A stretch of 16,213 nt of DNA from CAZGMJ01 sp964526785 (GTDB lineage: Bacteria > Planctomycetota > Phycisphaerae > Sedimentisphaerales > Anaerobacaceae). The translations under genes and the position numbers were made by a program. Positions 1-7,816 of this stretch are shown here, piece after piece. Numbering within the stretch: the first letter of the stretch is position 1; every line of letters begins with the position of its first letter. Under the pieces are notes generated by a model. The model was not told where the DNA came from. It ran no database searches and saw nothing but the letters and a program-made list of their open reading frames with translations. The stretch is taken from positions 1 to 16,213 of the forward strand of contig CAZGMJ010000092.1 in the NCBI GenBank assembly GCA_964526785.1, given 5' to 3'.

Positions 1-311
1 TATTCGCTTTGCCCTTGTCCAAATAGTACCGTTCGTTTCGGATTCCAACTGGATAACCCCCGCCCGCCGCAAAGCGAGGTCCGGGTTTGACTCCCCGAAT
101 ATGAGCCACTGTAAGCCGGTATGCAGCCGCCCAGAATAAGGAATTTACGCAAAGAGATGCAGGAAATACCGCATATTTGCGTGAGAAGTGGCCTTCGATT
201 GCCTCCTGTTGCGATACCTTTTGCGGCCAATCAACGCCGGGCGAGTCGCGGGATGGAATCGATGGCGCAGCCGACGTGTGCGCTCGTTGCAGTTGTGATA
301 CCGCCCACCGT
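1..311. other. Stretch without a supportable gene
   Basis: I see no convincing gene here on either strand. Short open frames exist, including one running off the left edge on the minus strand (about positions 147 to 1), but that frame lacks a start codon and a recognisable domain. The stretch lies just downstream of the 3' end of the DUF502 gene. No hairpin followed by a T-run is visible, so the terminator of that gene is not identified. Confidence 0.5.
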
Positions 312-959
312 TCAGGAAGTCGTGTTGCCCCGGTCCTTTTGCGCCTCTCCCGCCGTTTCTTCAACGTGCGATTGTTTTTCGGCCGAGACGCCCGCCGTTA
401 GCACGAACTGAAGCGCGTCCTCAACGCCCATCTCGACGTTGCGCACCCTGGACCGAGGAACCATGACGGTAAACCCGCCCATCTGGTAACTCATTGGCAG
501 ATATACGGCCACCGTCTCATCGTCGCCGATGCCCTCCGGCAGATCGCTGAAACTGTCTCGCGTAACCAAACCCATCAGTTCGGTCTCCGCATCGCCTATT
601 GCGACCATCACAACCGTGTCGAACTTCTTCTCCTGCGACTTGTCGAAAAAGCCCATCAGGTCCCGAATCGAACCGTACAGAGACCGTACCAGCGGAATTC
701 TCTCGAGGATATTCTCTCCCAGTCCGAAGATGGTGCGAAACAGCCAGATGCGAAGCAGAATGCCTATGCCGATGGTCAGCAGAAGACCCGCCAACACTCC
801 CATACCGGGCATATAGTAATCTTCGGTAACCACGAAACGGATTGCTTTGCCCAGCACGGACTCGGCCGTCACGGCCAGCCAGTAGAGTATGTACAGCGTT
901 AGCGCGACAGGCAATATGGCGCTGAGACCGTGAAGAAACAGACCTGCTATCTTTTTCAT
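312..959 (-). CDS. DUF502 family integral membrane protein
   Basis: A 215-residue protein matching the DUF502 family of small bacterial membrane proteins, whose biochemical role is not established. Two hydrophobic segments are visible, at about residues 8-31 and 53-73. A conserved-looking IPLVRSLYGSIRD segment follows (about 88-100), then the soluble domain with MGGFTVMVPRSRV and VEDALQFVLTAGV (about 160-191), the usual DUF502 C-terminal signature. The last 25 residues are polar and probably disordered. The start is supported by an AAGGGG ribosome site six bases upstream of the ATG and by a promoter further up. The gene stands alone, transcribed away from the response regulator. Family membership is fairly sure; the function is unknown. 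Confidence 0.88.
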   Translation of the reverse strand: MKKIAGLFLHGLSAILPVALTLYILYWLAVTAESVLGKAIRFVVTEDYYMPGMGVLAGLLLTIGIGILLRIWLFRTIFGLGENILERIPLVRSLYGSIRDLMGFFDKSQEKKFDTVVMVAIGDAETELMGLVTRDSFSDLPEGIGDDETVAVYLPMSYQMGGFTVMVPRSRVRNVEMGVEDALQFVLTAGVSAEKQSHVEETAGEAQKDRGNTTS

Positions 960-1001
960 GTGTTTCCCCTTATCAAGATTACATCGGCTCGGTACCCTTA
1001 G

Positions 1002-1029
1002 ATTCTACCGCGCATGTATGCCCGGTCAA
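1002..1029 (-). promoter_or_regulatory. Sigma-70-type promoter for the DUF502 gene
   Basis: Read on the minus strand, TTGACC (1029-1024) and TAGAAT (1007-1002) are separated by 16 bases. Each differs from the consensus at one position. Transcription would start near 995, giving a leader of about 35 bases before the ATG at 959. This is a prediction from sequence only. Confidence 0.6.
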
Positions 1030-1421
1030 CTGTTGTGGATGCCGGACCCGACTGGCAAGCCGGGGCGATATCGCTGTTCTTTCGTAGTAAGGCTTCAACT
1101 TTTCCAGGGGGCAGCGAGACCATATCTGTCCGTGTTCAGATCGATCTTTCTTATCCGGAAATCCCGATGCTTTCTCAGGTCAGTCCGCCACCGATGCGGT
1201 TCCGGCTGTTACGGTAACTGTACCCATCCAACGGTTCGCCGGCGTAAGCATAACCCCTGTTGCAAATAAGGAATTTGCTCATTGGGACGGTGTGTTCCGG
1301 GCGGTATACTCAACGCGTATTACCATGCTCCATTTGTGATCTTGTGCAAAGACGAGTTCACGGAAAAGGTAATGACGCCTGTTCGACGTCTGGAAATGGA
1401 AAACGAACGCACGAGGAAGCC
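1030..1421. other. Intergenic region between divergent DUF502 and receiver genes
   Basis: This stretch separates two divergent genes and contains the promoter of the receiver gene near its right side. The open frames in it have no recognisable domain and no good ribosome sites, so I do not call them genes. The frame of the receiver gene is open upstream to 1260, but the residues before the ATG at 1422 do not resemble a receiver domain. Confidence 0.5.
1282..1310 (+). promoter_or_regulatory. Sigma-70-type promoter for the receiver gene
   Basis: TTGGGA (1282-1287) and TATACT (1305-1310) are separated by 17 bases. The -10 box differs from consensus at one position; the -35 box keeps the TTG core. 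A start near 1317 would give a leader of about 105 bases before the ATG at 1422. Predicted only. Confidence 0.55.
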
Positions 1422-1835
1422 ATGAGTGTACGAGTCCTGGTGGTTGACGATCATGATATTGTCCGCGAAGGGCTGAGCAGATCGTTGCAAGAGGAAGAAA
1501 ACTTCGATGTAGTGGGCGAAGCTGCCGATGGACAGGCTGCGATAGATATGGTGCAAACCGCAGTTCCCGATGTTATCCTGATGGATATCAGTATGCCGAA
1601 AATGGACGGTTTCGTCGCAACCGAACGCATCCTTGCGAAAACGCCGAACGTCAAAGTCATCGCTCTGTCTATGCACGGAGCGCGGTGGTTCGTTGACAAG
1701 ATGCTCAAGTCCGGAGCGTCCGGCTATGTGATGAAAGACTGTGATAACGACGAACTCCGTGAGGCCATCGAGACTGTCCTGGACGGGCGGATCTATATCA
1801 GCCCGCTTACCGGGTATGTCGAGACGCAGTGCTGA
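1422..1835 (+). CDS. Stand-alone response regulator receiver protein (NarL/FixJ-type receiver)
   Basis: A 137-residue single-domain receiver. It begins MSVRVLVVDDHDIVREGL, and the residues needed for phosphorylation are all visible: the acidic pair D9/D10, the phosphoacceptor D55 in LMDISMPKMDG, S83 and K105 in GYVMKD. The sequence style is that of NarL/FixJ receivers, which normally continue into a LuxR-type helix-turn-helix. Here the protein stops soon after GRIYISPLTGY, and the three frames downstream show no helix-turn-helix, so it cannot bind DNA by that route. The start at 1422 has GAGGAAG just upstream; the longer open frame adds unrelated residues. No histidine kinase lies nearby. It may act by protein-protein contact or as a phosphate sink; this is inference. 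Confidence 0.85.
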   Translation: MSVRVLVVDDHDIVREGLSRSLQEEENFDVVGEAADGQAAIDMVQTAVPDVILMDISMPKMDGFVATERILAKTPNVKVIALSMHGARWFVDKMLKSGASGYVMKDCDNDELREAIETVLDGRIYISPLTGYVETQC

Positions 1836-2124
1836 ACTCCCGCCGACCGCATGCGGATTGGCCGGCGGCTCCGCGTCTAACCTGCCCTTTGGTTTGCTTC
1901 TTTGCAACCGATAGTTGGCACGCGCCGCTGATCTCGCTGTTTTTATCCTGACTTGCGCGCCGCAGCGTGGTACAATTCCTCCGACGCCATAAACCTGTGG
2001 ATGTCCGGGGGTGGTTCCACTGACCTCTGCACCCGGCACCCGAGATGCCGATATCACCGGGTTTCGACAGTCCTGCTGTTGCTTGCCTGGCGAATACGTC
2101 TGTTGCCAATACAGGAGCACCACA
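1836..2124. other. Intergenic region between receiver and E1 genes
   Basis: The stretch holds the candidate promoter of the E1 gene and its leader of roughly 140 bases. A perfect 10-base palindrome CCGCATGCGG lies just after the receiver stop codon (about 1848-1857), without a following T-run. The E1 frame is open upstream to 2011, but the added 38 codons do not look like protein and no ribosome site supports them. Confidence 0.45.
1948..1976 (+). promoter_or_regulatory. Candidate promoter for the E1 gene
   Basis: CTGACT (1948-1953) and TACAAT (1971-1976) are separated by 17 bases. The -10 box is one base from consensus, while the -35 box matches at only four of six positions. Transcription would start near 1983. 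Confidence 0.45.
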
Positions 2125-4596
2125 ATGCCGAAATCACAGATGCTGTACCCCGAGCAGTTGCGAAAGTCCGGCTGCGTTGAATTCAAATCGATCCCCGTCA
2201 ATCAGTACAACAAGACGGTCAAAGAGGAACTGAAGAGATACACGGCCGAAGACCTCATTCGCATACACCGCGATATGGCTGTCATCCGGGCCTTCGAGAC
2301 GATGCTGAACGATATCAAGCTGCATCGTTCCTATCAGGGAATCCAGTGCGTGCACAACGGCCCGGCGCATCTGTCCATCGGCCAGGAAGCCGCCGCCGTC
2401 GGCCAGGCTTACCACCTCGGCCCAGAAGACCACATCTTCGGCAGTCACCGCAGCCATGGAGAGATACTCGCAAAGGGCCTGGCGGCCATCGAGAAACTCG
2501 ATGAAGCCCCTCTGACCGAAATCATGGAATCCTATTTCGACGGCGCCACGCTGCGAATGGTCGAAGAGGATGCCCGCGGCGACGTCAAAGACCTGGCCAT
2601 CGACTTCTTGCTCTACGGAACGCTGGCCGAGATTCTGGGAAGAGAAGCCGGCTTTAACAAGGGCATGGGCGGCTCGATGCACGCGTTCTTCGCGCCCTTC
2701 GGAATCTATCCGAACAACGCCATCGTCGGTGGTTCTGCGGATATCTCCGTGGGAGCCGCGTTGTTCAAGAAGGTCAACTCCAAAGGCGGCATCGTCATCG
2801 GCAATATCGGCGACGCGGCGGCCGGCTGCGGACCCGTTTGGGAAGGGCTGTGCCTCGCGACGATGAGCCAGTACAAACAACTGTGGGACCAGTCGCACCG
2901 GGGCGGCCTGCCGCTGATCATGAACTTCTACAACAACTTCTACGGCATGGGCGGACAAACCTGCGGCGAGACCATGGGCTTCGATGTGCTGGCGCGAATC
3001 GGTGCAGCGCTCAATTCCGAGCAGATGCACGCCGAGCGCGTCGACGGGTACAACCCGCTGGCGGTGGCGGACGCCATCGCAAGAAAGAAGCAGGTCCTCG
3101 AAAACGGCGACGGGCCCGTGCTGCTCGATACGATCACCTATCGCTTCAGCGGCCATTCTCCGTCGGATCAGAGCAGCTACCGCGAAAGAGCGGAAATCGA
3201 GGCGTGGCAGGGGCATGATCCGCTGAGCCGTTTCGCTGCCGAACTGATCCAAGCGGGAGTCTGCGACCAGGATGCGCTCGATCAAATGATTGAAACGATC
3301 GAAAAACGCATGGCCAGGGCCTGCGCGAAAGCGGCCGATATCGACCTCTCGCCGCGAGCCGACCTCAAGAAGCAATTCTGCCTGCTCGAAAAGACCATGT
3401 ACTCCGACCTGCAAATCGATTCGATGGAGCCGGACCGCCAGCCCGAGACGCTGATTCCGAAACAGGATAATCCGCGGCTCAAATCGCTGGCCGGGCGCAG
3501 TCGTTCAGCCTTCGATGCCGACGGCACGCGCCTGAAGGACTCCAGGTGTATCGGCATTCGCGATGCACTGTTCGAAGCCATCCTCGACCGCTTCTACACG
3601 GACCCGACACTCATCGCCTATGGCGAGGAAAATCGAGACTGGGGCGGTGCTTTCGCGGTCTACCGCGGACTGACCGAGGCGCTGCCCTACCATAGGCTGT
3701 TCAATGCGTCGATCTCCGAAGGCGCCATCGTCGGCTCCGCCGTCGGCTATGCGCTCGAGGGAGGCCGGGCCCTGGTTGAGTTGATGTACTGCGACTTCAT
3801 GGGCCGGGCCGGCGATGAACTGTTCAACCAGCTCGCCAAGTGGCAATCCATGAGTGGAGGACTACTCAAAATGCCGGTTGTGGTGCGCGTCTCGGTCGGC
3901 AACAAATACGGCGCCCAGCACAGCCAGGACTGGACGTCCATAGCCGCCCATATCCCGGGCCTCAAGGTGGCGTTTCCCGCCACGCCGTACGACGCCAAAG
4001 GCCTGATCTACAGCGCCCTGCGCGGCACGGACCCGGTCGTCTTTTTCGAGAGCCAGCGGCTCTATGGTCAGCCTGAGTTGTTCCAGCCGGACGGCGTACC
4101 CGAGCAGTGCTACGAAGTGCCGTTCGGCGAGCCGGCCGTACGCAAAGAGGGCACGGACCTGACCATTCTCACCATCGGAGCAACCCTCTACCGTGCGCTG
4201 GAGGCGGCCGAGCAACTCGAAGAACAATACGGCGTTAGCTGCGAAATCATCGATGCTCGAAGCATCGTCCCCTTCAATTACCGGAAAGTGATCGAATCGG
4301 TCAGCAAAACCGGTCGAATACTGCTGACCTCCGACGCCTGCGAACGGGGAAGCTGCCTGCAAACGATGGCATCGAAGATCGCTCAGTTCGCCTTCTACGA
4401 GTTGGACGCTCCGCCCGTCGTGCTCGGCGCGCGGAACTGGATCACGCCGCCCGACGAAATCGAAGACGCCTTCTTCCCTTATCCGGCCGACATCCTCGAC
4501 GTGGTCAACGAACACATTATCCCCCTCAAGGGCTACACGCCCAAACGAGACTACTCCACCGATGACTTGATGCGGCGAAGCGCCGAAGGCGTGTAG
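2125..4596 (+). CDS. Fused E1 alpha-beta subunit of a thiamine-diphosphate-dependent 2-oxo acid dehydrogenase
   Basis: An 823-residue cytosolic protein joining E1 alpha and E1 beta in one chain. E1 enzymes decarboxylate a 2-oxo acid on thiamine diphosphate and pass the acyl group to the lipoyl arm of E2. The alpha half (about 40-400) has SHRSHG (107-112) with its catalytic His, a cofactor motif starting GDA (229-231) and ending NN (270-271), and GHSPSDQSSYR (343-353), equivalent to the phosphorylation loop. A linker (about 400-470) leads to the beta half, with the cofactor-activating Glu532 in ISEGAIVG, GAQHSQ with His599, and a transketolase C-terminal domain (about 670-800). The ATG at 2125 has AGGAG seven bases upstream. 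Odd points are an extra segment at about 120-166, a longer cofactor motif, and no E2 or E3 gene nearby. Branched-chain oxo acid, pyruvate or acetoin are all possible substrates. Confidence 0.9.
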   Translation: MPKSQMLYPEQLRKSGCVEFKSIPVNQYNKTVKEELKRYTAEDLIRIHRDMAVIRAFETMLNDIKLHRSYQGIQCVHNGPAHLSIGQEAAAVGQAYHLGPEDHIFGSHRSHGEILAKGLAAIEKLDEAPLTEIMESYFDGATLRMVEEDARGDVKDLAIDFLLYGTLAEILGREAGFNKGMGGSMHAFFAPFGIYPNNAIVGGSADISVGAALFKKVNSKGGIVIGNIGDAAAGCGPVWEGLCLATMSQYKQLWDQSHRGGLPLIMNFYNNFYGMGGQTCGETMGFDVLARIGAALNSEQMHAERVDGYNPLAVADAIARKKQVLENGDGPVLLDTITYRFSGHSPSDQSSYRERAEIEAWQGHDPLSRFAAELIQAGVCDQDALDQMIETIEKRMARACAKAADIDLSPRADLKKQFCLLEKTMYSDLQIDSMEPDRQPETLIPKQDNPRLKSLAGRSRSAFDADGTRLKDSRCIGIRDALFEAILDRFYTDPTLIAYGEENRDWGGAFAVYRGLTEALPYHRLFNASISEGAIVGSAVGYALEGGRALVELMYCDFMGRAGDELFNQLAKWQSMSGGLLKMPVVVRVSVGNKYGAQHSQDWTSIAAHIPGLKVAFPATPYDAKGLIYSALRGTDPVVFFESQRLYGQPELFQPDGVPEQCYEVPFGEPAVRKEGTDLTILTIGATLYRALEAAEQLEEQYGVSCEIIDARSIVPFNYRKVIESVSKTGRILLTSDACERGSCLQTMASKIAQFAFYELDAPPVVLGARNWITPPDEIEDAFFPYPADILDVVNEHIIPLKGYTPKRDYSTDDLMRRSAEGV

Positions 4597-4650
4597 TTGC
4601 TCACGGAAGCTGTGCGATGTACATTCCGACAACGCCGCCTCTGCAACTAC
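4593..4650 (+). repeat. 8-bp inverted repeat after the E1 gene
   Basis: GTAGTTGC (4593-4600), which overlaps the E1 stop codon, is perfectly complementary to GCAACTAC (4643-4650), with a 42-base loop. There is no T-run after it. It could help end transcription or be chance; the rest of 4651-4815 shows no gene. Confidence 0.25.
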
Positions 4651-4815
4651 CGGTGTCCTGCCCCACCGTCATTCTGCAGGCATGTTCTGCCCGGCGTGGC
4701 TGGTTGAAAAACTCGCGTGTTTCCCGACTTCCACACTACCTCGAAAGATTGATGTAAGTCGTTGATTTACAAGGGGGCGATTGCGTAATTGGGTGTCCAA
4801 CGGGTAGATCGGCTC

Positions 4816-4994
4816 ATGTCCGTCCGCAAGAAGCCCGACCAATCCGGCTCTGTGAGCGTTCAGGTCATCGACAAATCCAACGGTTATCGCGTTGTCAAGA
4901 CGAGCGGGTCGGCCCGCGACGCAGAGCAGATCGCAACACATTCGAGGGCAAGACGCTCGTACCGGTGCTCAAAAGCATTTGGCAAACCCGTTAG
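4816..4994 (+). pseudogene. Remnant of an IS1634-type (IS4 superfamily) transposase gene with an internal deletion
   Basis: From the ATG at 4816 the frame reads MSVRKKPDQSGSVSVQVIDK and continues SNGYRVVKTSGSARDAEQI. I recognise this as the usual N-terminus of IS1634-like transposases. After about 40 codons the similarity stops in that frame. A different frame (from about 4935) then reads NTFEGKTLVPVLKSI, which resembles a segment from the middle of the same transposase family, and ends at TAG 4992-4994. Normally some 150 or more residues lie between these parts. The remnant thus appears to have lost its interior and shifted frame, and it has no catalytic core. Upstream, TGTAA...TTACA (4753-4771) and the following bases may be what is left of the element's end. 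The tail overlaps the last bases of the sulfatase gene. The family assignment is from memory of the sequence pattern. Confidence 0.6.
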
Positions 4995-6484
4995 CCGGGT
5001 CGCCACGGTTTCGGGCCGCCGTCCCCGGGACGGAGGAATTTGGCGTCGACCTGTTTGTACCAGTCGTGCAATCTGGCCCGCATGGCCCTGACGCGTTCGG
5101 GATGCTTCGAGGCGAGGTCGGTCTGTTCTCCGACGTCGTGCTGGACGTTATACAGATGGACCTGTCCGTCCTCGTATCGCTCGATCAGTTTCCAGTCGCC
5201 CTGGCGGACTGCGCCACCGGGGAAGCCTCCCTGGTTGGCATAGTGGGGGTAGTGCCAGAAGAGGGCGTCGCGGTCGAGGGTATGGGCGCCTTTGAGCAGC
5301 GGGACGAGCGAAACGCCGTCCACGTGCTGCTTCTTTCTGAGCGGCAGGCCGGCCATGTCGAGCATAGTGGGATAGAAGTCGGTGCTGATTACCGGGGTGT
5401 GGCATACCGAGCCGGGTTTGGTTACGCCGGGCCAACTGATGAGGAAGGGTTCGCGGATTCCGCCTTCGTAGACCCAGCCCTTGCCGCCGCGCAGCGGCAG
5501 GTTGGAGGTGGGCGAACCCTCGCTTGTGGACAGCCCGCCGTTGTCGGACATCAGGATGATGGCGGTATTGTCGGCGATGCCGAGGTCGTCGAGCCTGTCA
5601 AGCACGCGGCCGATCTGCTCATCCATGGCTTCGACCATGGCAGCGTAGACCGCGTGACACTGGCGGATGCGGACCTCGCGTTTGCGGTCGGTGGGCCATA
5701 CCTGTTCTTCCGGGCCGAACTCGGGTTTGCCGTCGGCGAGAAAACGCTCGCGCCTGGCTTTGTATTTGTCCACGAGGTCCTGCCTGCCCTGCAGGGGCGT
5801 GTGCACCGAATAGAAGGCCAGATACAGGAGGAACGGATCCTCGCGGTATTCGTCGAGTATTTCGAGCGATTCATCCGTGAGGACTTTGGGCAGGTGCGAG
5901 CCTTCGGGATACTCTCGCAGGCGGGGGTTCTGGAACGGCGCGAAGTATCCGCCGCGTGGCGAGCCGACGGCCCAGCCACCGACGTTTTTATCAAAGCCCT
6001 GATGCTCGGGCCAGTATTTGTCGTCGTCTCCAAGGTGCCATTTTCCGAGAAAGGCGGTTTTGTAGCCATGGGCTTTGAGCGCTTCGGCCAGCGTGACCTC
6101 TTCGAGCGGCATCCAGTCGTTGAGCGGCGCGCCTTCGAAGCGGCCGGAGCGCCTGCCGCTGAACCAGTTGGTGGCGTCGAAGCGGGAGGGATATTTGCCC
6201 GTCATGATGCTGAATCGCGTCGGCGAGCAGACAGGGTTGGCCGCGTAGCCGTTGGTAAAGTTCATACCGCGAGCGGCGATGCGGTCGATGTTGGGCGTTT
6301 CGTAGAACGTGTGGGGGTTGTTGGCGGCGATGTCCGCCCAGCCGAAATCGTCGACGAGAAAGAAGACGAAGTTGAGCGGCTTGTTATTCGAACCGGCCGC
6401 CCGGAGCATCATTCGGGGACATACGGCTGCAGCGGTCAAGCCGCCGAGCGCCGTCTTCAGGAATGCGCGTCGCGTGTGTGTCAT
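4991..6484 (-). CDS. Tat-exported sulfatase (formylglycine-dependent, Cys type)
   Basis: A 497-residue type I sulfatase that should remove sulfate esters from a sugar or similar substrate in the periplasm or outside. A twin-arginine signal is visible at the N-terminus (TRRAFLKTALGGLTAAAV). Asp45 and Asp46 (LVDDFGW) are metal ligands. The signature CSPTR places Cys86, Pro88 and Arg90 in the motif where Cys is converted to formylglycine, followed by GKYPSR. Further family residues are Lys148 and His150 in GKWHLGD, His228 in SVHTP, and Asp314/Asn315 in SDNGG. The length is normal and the C-terminus looks intact. GGAGG lies about eight bases before the ATG. It lies 204 bases downstream of the TIM-barrel gene on the same strand and may be co-transcribed. 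A formylglycine-generating enzyme must be encoded elsewhere. The exact substrate cannot be read from the sequence. Confidence 0.94.
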   Translation of the reverse strand: MTHTRRAFLKTALGGLTAAAVCPRMMLRAAGSNNKPLNFVFFLVDDFGWADIAANNPHTFYETPNIDRIAARGMNFTNGYAANPVCSPTRFSIMTGKYPSRFDATNWFSGRRSGRFEGAPLNDWMPLEEVTLAEALKAHGYKTAFLGKWHLGDDDKYWPEHQGFDKNVGGWAVGSPRGGYFAPFQNPRLREYPEGSHLPKVLTDESLEILDEYREDPFLLYLAFYSVHTPLQGRQDLVDKYKARRERFLADGKPEFGPEEQVWPTDRKREVRIRQCHAVYAAMVEAMDEQIGRVLDRLDDLGIADNTAIILMSDNGGLSTSEGSPTSNLPLRGGKGWVYEGGIREPFLISWPGVTKPGSVCHTPVISTDFYPTMLDMAGLPLRKKQHVDGVSLVPLLKGAHTLDRDALFWHYPHYANQGGFPGGAVRQGDWKLIERYEDGQVHLYNVQHDVGEQTDLASKHPERVRAMRARLHDWYKQVDAKFLRPGDGGPKPWRPG

Positions 6485-6688
6485 CGCATCGTACCTCCAG
6501 AATCAAGGTCTTACGGCAGGCATGGGGCAACCACGCCGGCTTGTGTCATCATTGTCAATCAAGCGTACCAGACGATGCGGCCGAACGGAAGCGCAATCTG
6601 CACTGCGCCGGCGAGAGTGGCCGAGGCGATGCTCGCCTGTCGTGCGGCGATTCGGAGCACACGTTCGGACGTAGCCGGCGTGCGGCGA

Positions 6689-7690
6689 TCAGGCTTCGAT
6701 CAGACTCCAGACTCGCCTGAGGGCGTCGCCGGTCTTTTCGACGGCGGCTTCGTCGTCCATTTCACGCAGTTGCTGATCGAACGGTTCGCATTCGACGGGG
6801 CCGTCGTAGCCGATCCTGACCAGCGCATTGATGAACCCCTTCATGTCGATGACGCCGGTGGTGACGGGCAGTTTTCGGCGATTGTCGATTTGCTGATCGA
6901 CGGCGATATCCGCAGGGGCGTCGTTGACGTGCACGTGGATGATGTCTTTGCCGGAGAGCGCGAGCAATTCGTCGACGGTTCCGTGCGATGTGTACCAGTG
7001 CCAGCTATCGAGGAGGAGACCGACGTTGCCGGTGTCGATGGCGCCGACGAGTTCCATCATTTCAGCCTGTGTGGAGATGAACGGATAGCGATTTCTCGAT
7101 CGGGAGGTTCGGGGTCCGACGAATTCGAGGCCGAGGCGGATGTCATGGTCGCGAAGGATTGCGGCGGCCTTTCGCAGGCGATCGGCGTGGCGCTGGAAGT
7201 TTTCGAGATAGGTCAGTTCGCTATGGCCCGGCAGTATCCAGGTGGCCATGCGCTGCACGCCGAGTTTTTGCAGAATGGCGGCGCGTTCGGGCAGTCGGGC
7301 GAGATCATCGCGGAATCGCTGCTCGTCGCTGCGGAAATTGACGGGAAGACCGCTGGAACCATATCGCACTCCCTTTTGCTTCATGGTCGCGAGCCACCGG
7401 CGGATTTGCGCGTCGGACTTGTCGGCGAAGGGGCCGAAACTCGGCGTGATGCTGTCGAAGCCGTAGCGAACCGCGTATGTGAGGGCCTGCTGCTGGTCGG
7501 CGCGGACGCCGATATGGCCGCAGCCCAGGTTCTTGAAGAACTTCACCCTGTTCGATTCGGCCGCGGCCTGGACTGCATGCGGACCGAGGGCGGCTCCTGC
7601 GACGGCGGCAATCGCGGAGCGGCAGAACGTGCGTCGTGACACAGTGAAATGTGAGTTTCTGCTCAGGTTTCTCATGGCTGTTTCTTTCAT
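6689..7690 (-). CDS. Tat-exported xylose isomerase-like TIM-barrel protein (sugar phosphate isomerase/epimerase family)
   Basis: A 333-residue protein of the AP endonuclease 2 / xylose isomerase-like TIM-barrel family, whose members isomerise or epimerise sugars and related compounds with a divalent metal. A twin-arginine signal is visible (SRRTFCRSAIAAVAGAALG, about 18-36), so it acts outside the cytoplasm. Likely metal ligands and active-site residues are Glu189 (LGLEFVGP), Asp228 and His231 (LLLDSWHWY), His254 (HVHVND) and Glu302 (ECEPF). The ATG at 7690 has no clear ribosome site. The ATG at 7675 (giving MRNLSRN, 328 residues) has a weak AAAGAAA before it and may be the true start; both keep the whole signal. 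It is first in a pair with the sulfatase and divergent from the LamG gene. Its reaction and substrate are unknown. Confidence 0.87.
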   Translation of the reverse strand: MKETAMRNLSRNSHFTVSRRTFCRSAIAAVAGAALGPHAVQAAAESNRVKFFKNLGCGHIGVRADQQQALTYAVRYGFDSITPSFGPFADKSDAQIRRWLATMKQKGVRYGSSGLPVNFRSDEQRFRDDLARLPERAAILQKLGVQRMATWILPGHSELTYLENFQRHADRLRKAAAILRDHDIRLGLEFVGPRTSRSRNRYPFISTQAEMMELVGAIDTGNVGLLLDSWHWYTSHGTVDELLALSGKDIIHVHVNDAPADIAVDQQIDNRRKLPVTTGVIDMKGFINALVRIGYDGPVECEPFDQQLREMDDEAAVEKTGDALRRVWSLIEA

Positions 7691-7730
7691 CTATGATTTC
7701 GGAAAAAGTGCGTTATTGCGTCAGAATCAT

Positions 7731-7758
7731 ACTATATCACGGCGGCTGCGGAACTCAA
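7731..7758 (-). promoter_or_regulatory. Promoter for the TIM-barrel/sulfatase pair
   Basis: On the minus strand TTGAGT (7758-7753) and TATAGT (7736-7731) are separated by 16 bases. The -10 box is one base from consensus. Only 23 bases separate it from the divergent LamG promoter, so one regulator bound between them could act on both. Confidence 0.5.
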
Positions 7759-7781
7759 GAGCGGAAGATCAGGCAAAAGGC

Positions 7782-7810
7782 TTGACATTATATCGACAGT
7801 TAGCTATTAT
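7782..7810 (+). promoter_or_regulatory. Strong sigma-70-type promoter for the LamG gene
   Basis: A perfect TTGACA (7782-7787) is followed after exactly 17 bases by TATTAT (7805-7810), one base from consensus. This is the best promoter in the window. Transcription should start near 7817, leaving a leader of about 319 bases. Confidence 0.75.
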
Positions 7811-7816
7811 TGGACT

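Noticed and set aside
60..118. Possible tRNA-like T-arm (GGTTTGACTCC followed by GAGCCA)
   Set aside because: No matching 5' acceptor strand or anticodon arm can be drawn about 70 bases upstream, so it is not a tRNA.
1918..1936. Sigma-54-like TGGCAC before the E1 gene
   Set aside because: The required GC dinucleotide at the right spacing is missing; the sigma-70-type boxes at 1948-1976 fit better.
2134..3414. 426-codon minus-strand frame opposite the E1 gene
   Set aside because: The plus strand encodes an unmistakable E1 protein; the antisense product has no family features.
4892..7639. 915-codon open frame on the plus strand opposite the sulfatase and TIM-barrel genes
   Set aside because: It lies antisense to two clear protein families, has no recognisable domain and no ribosome site. 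High-GC codon use keeps the opposite frame open.
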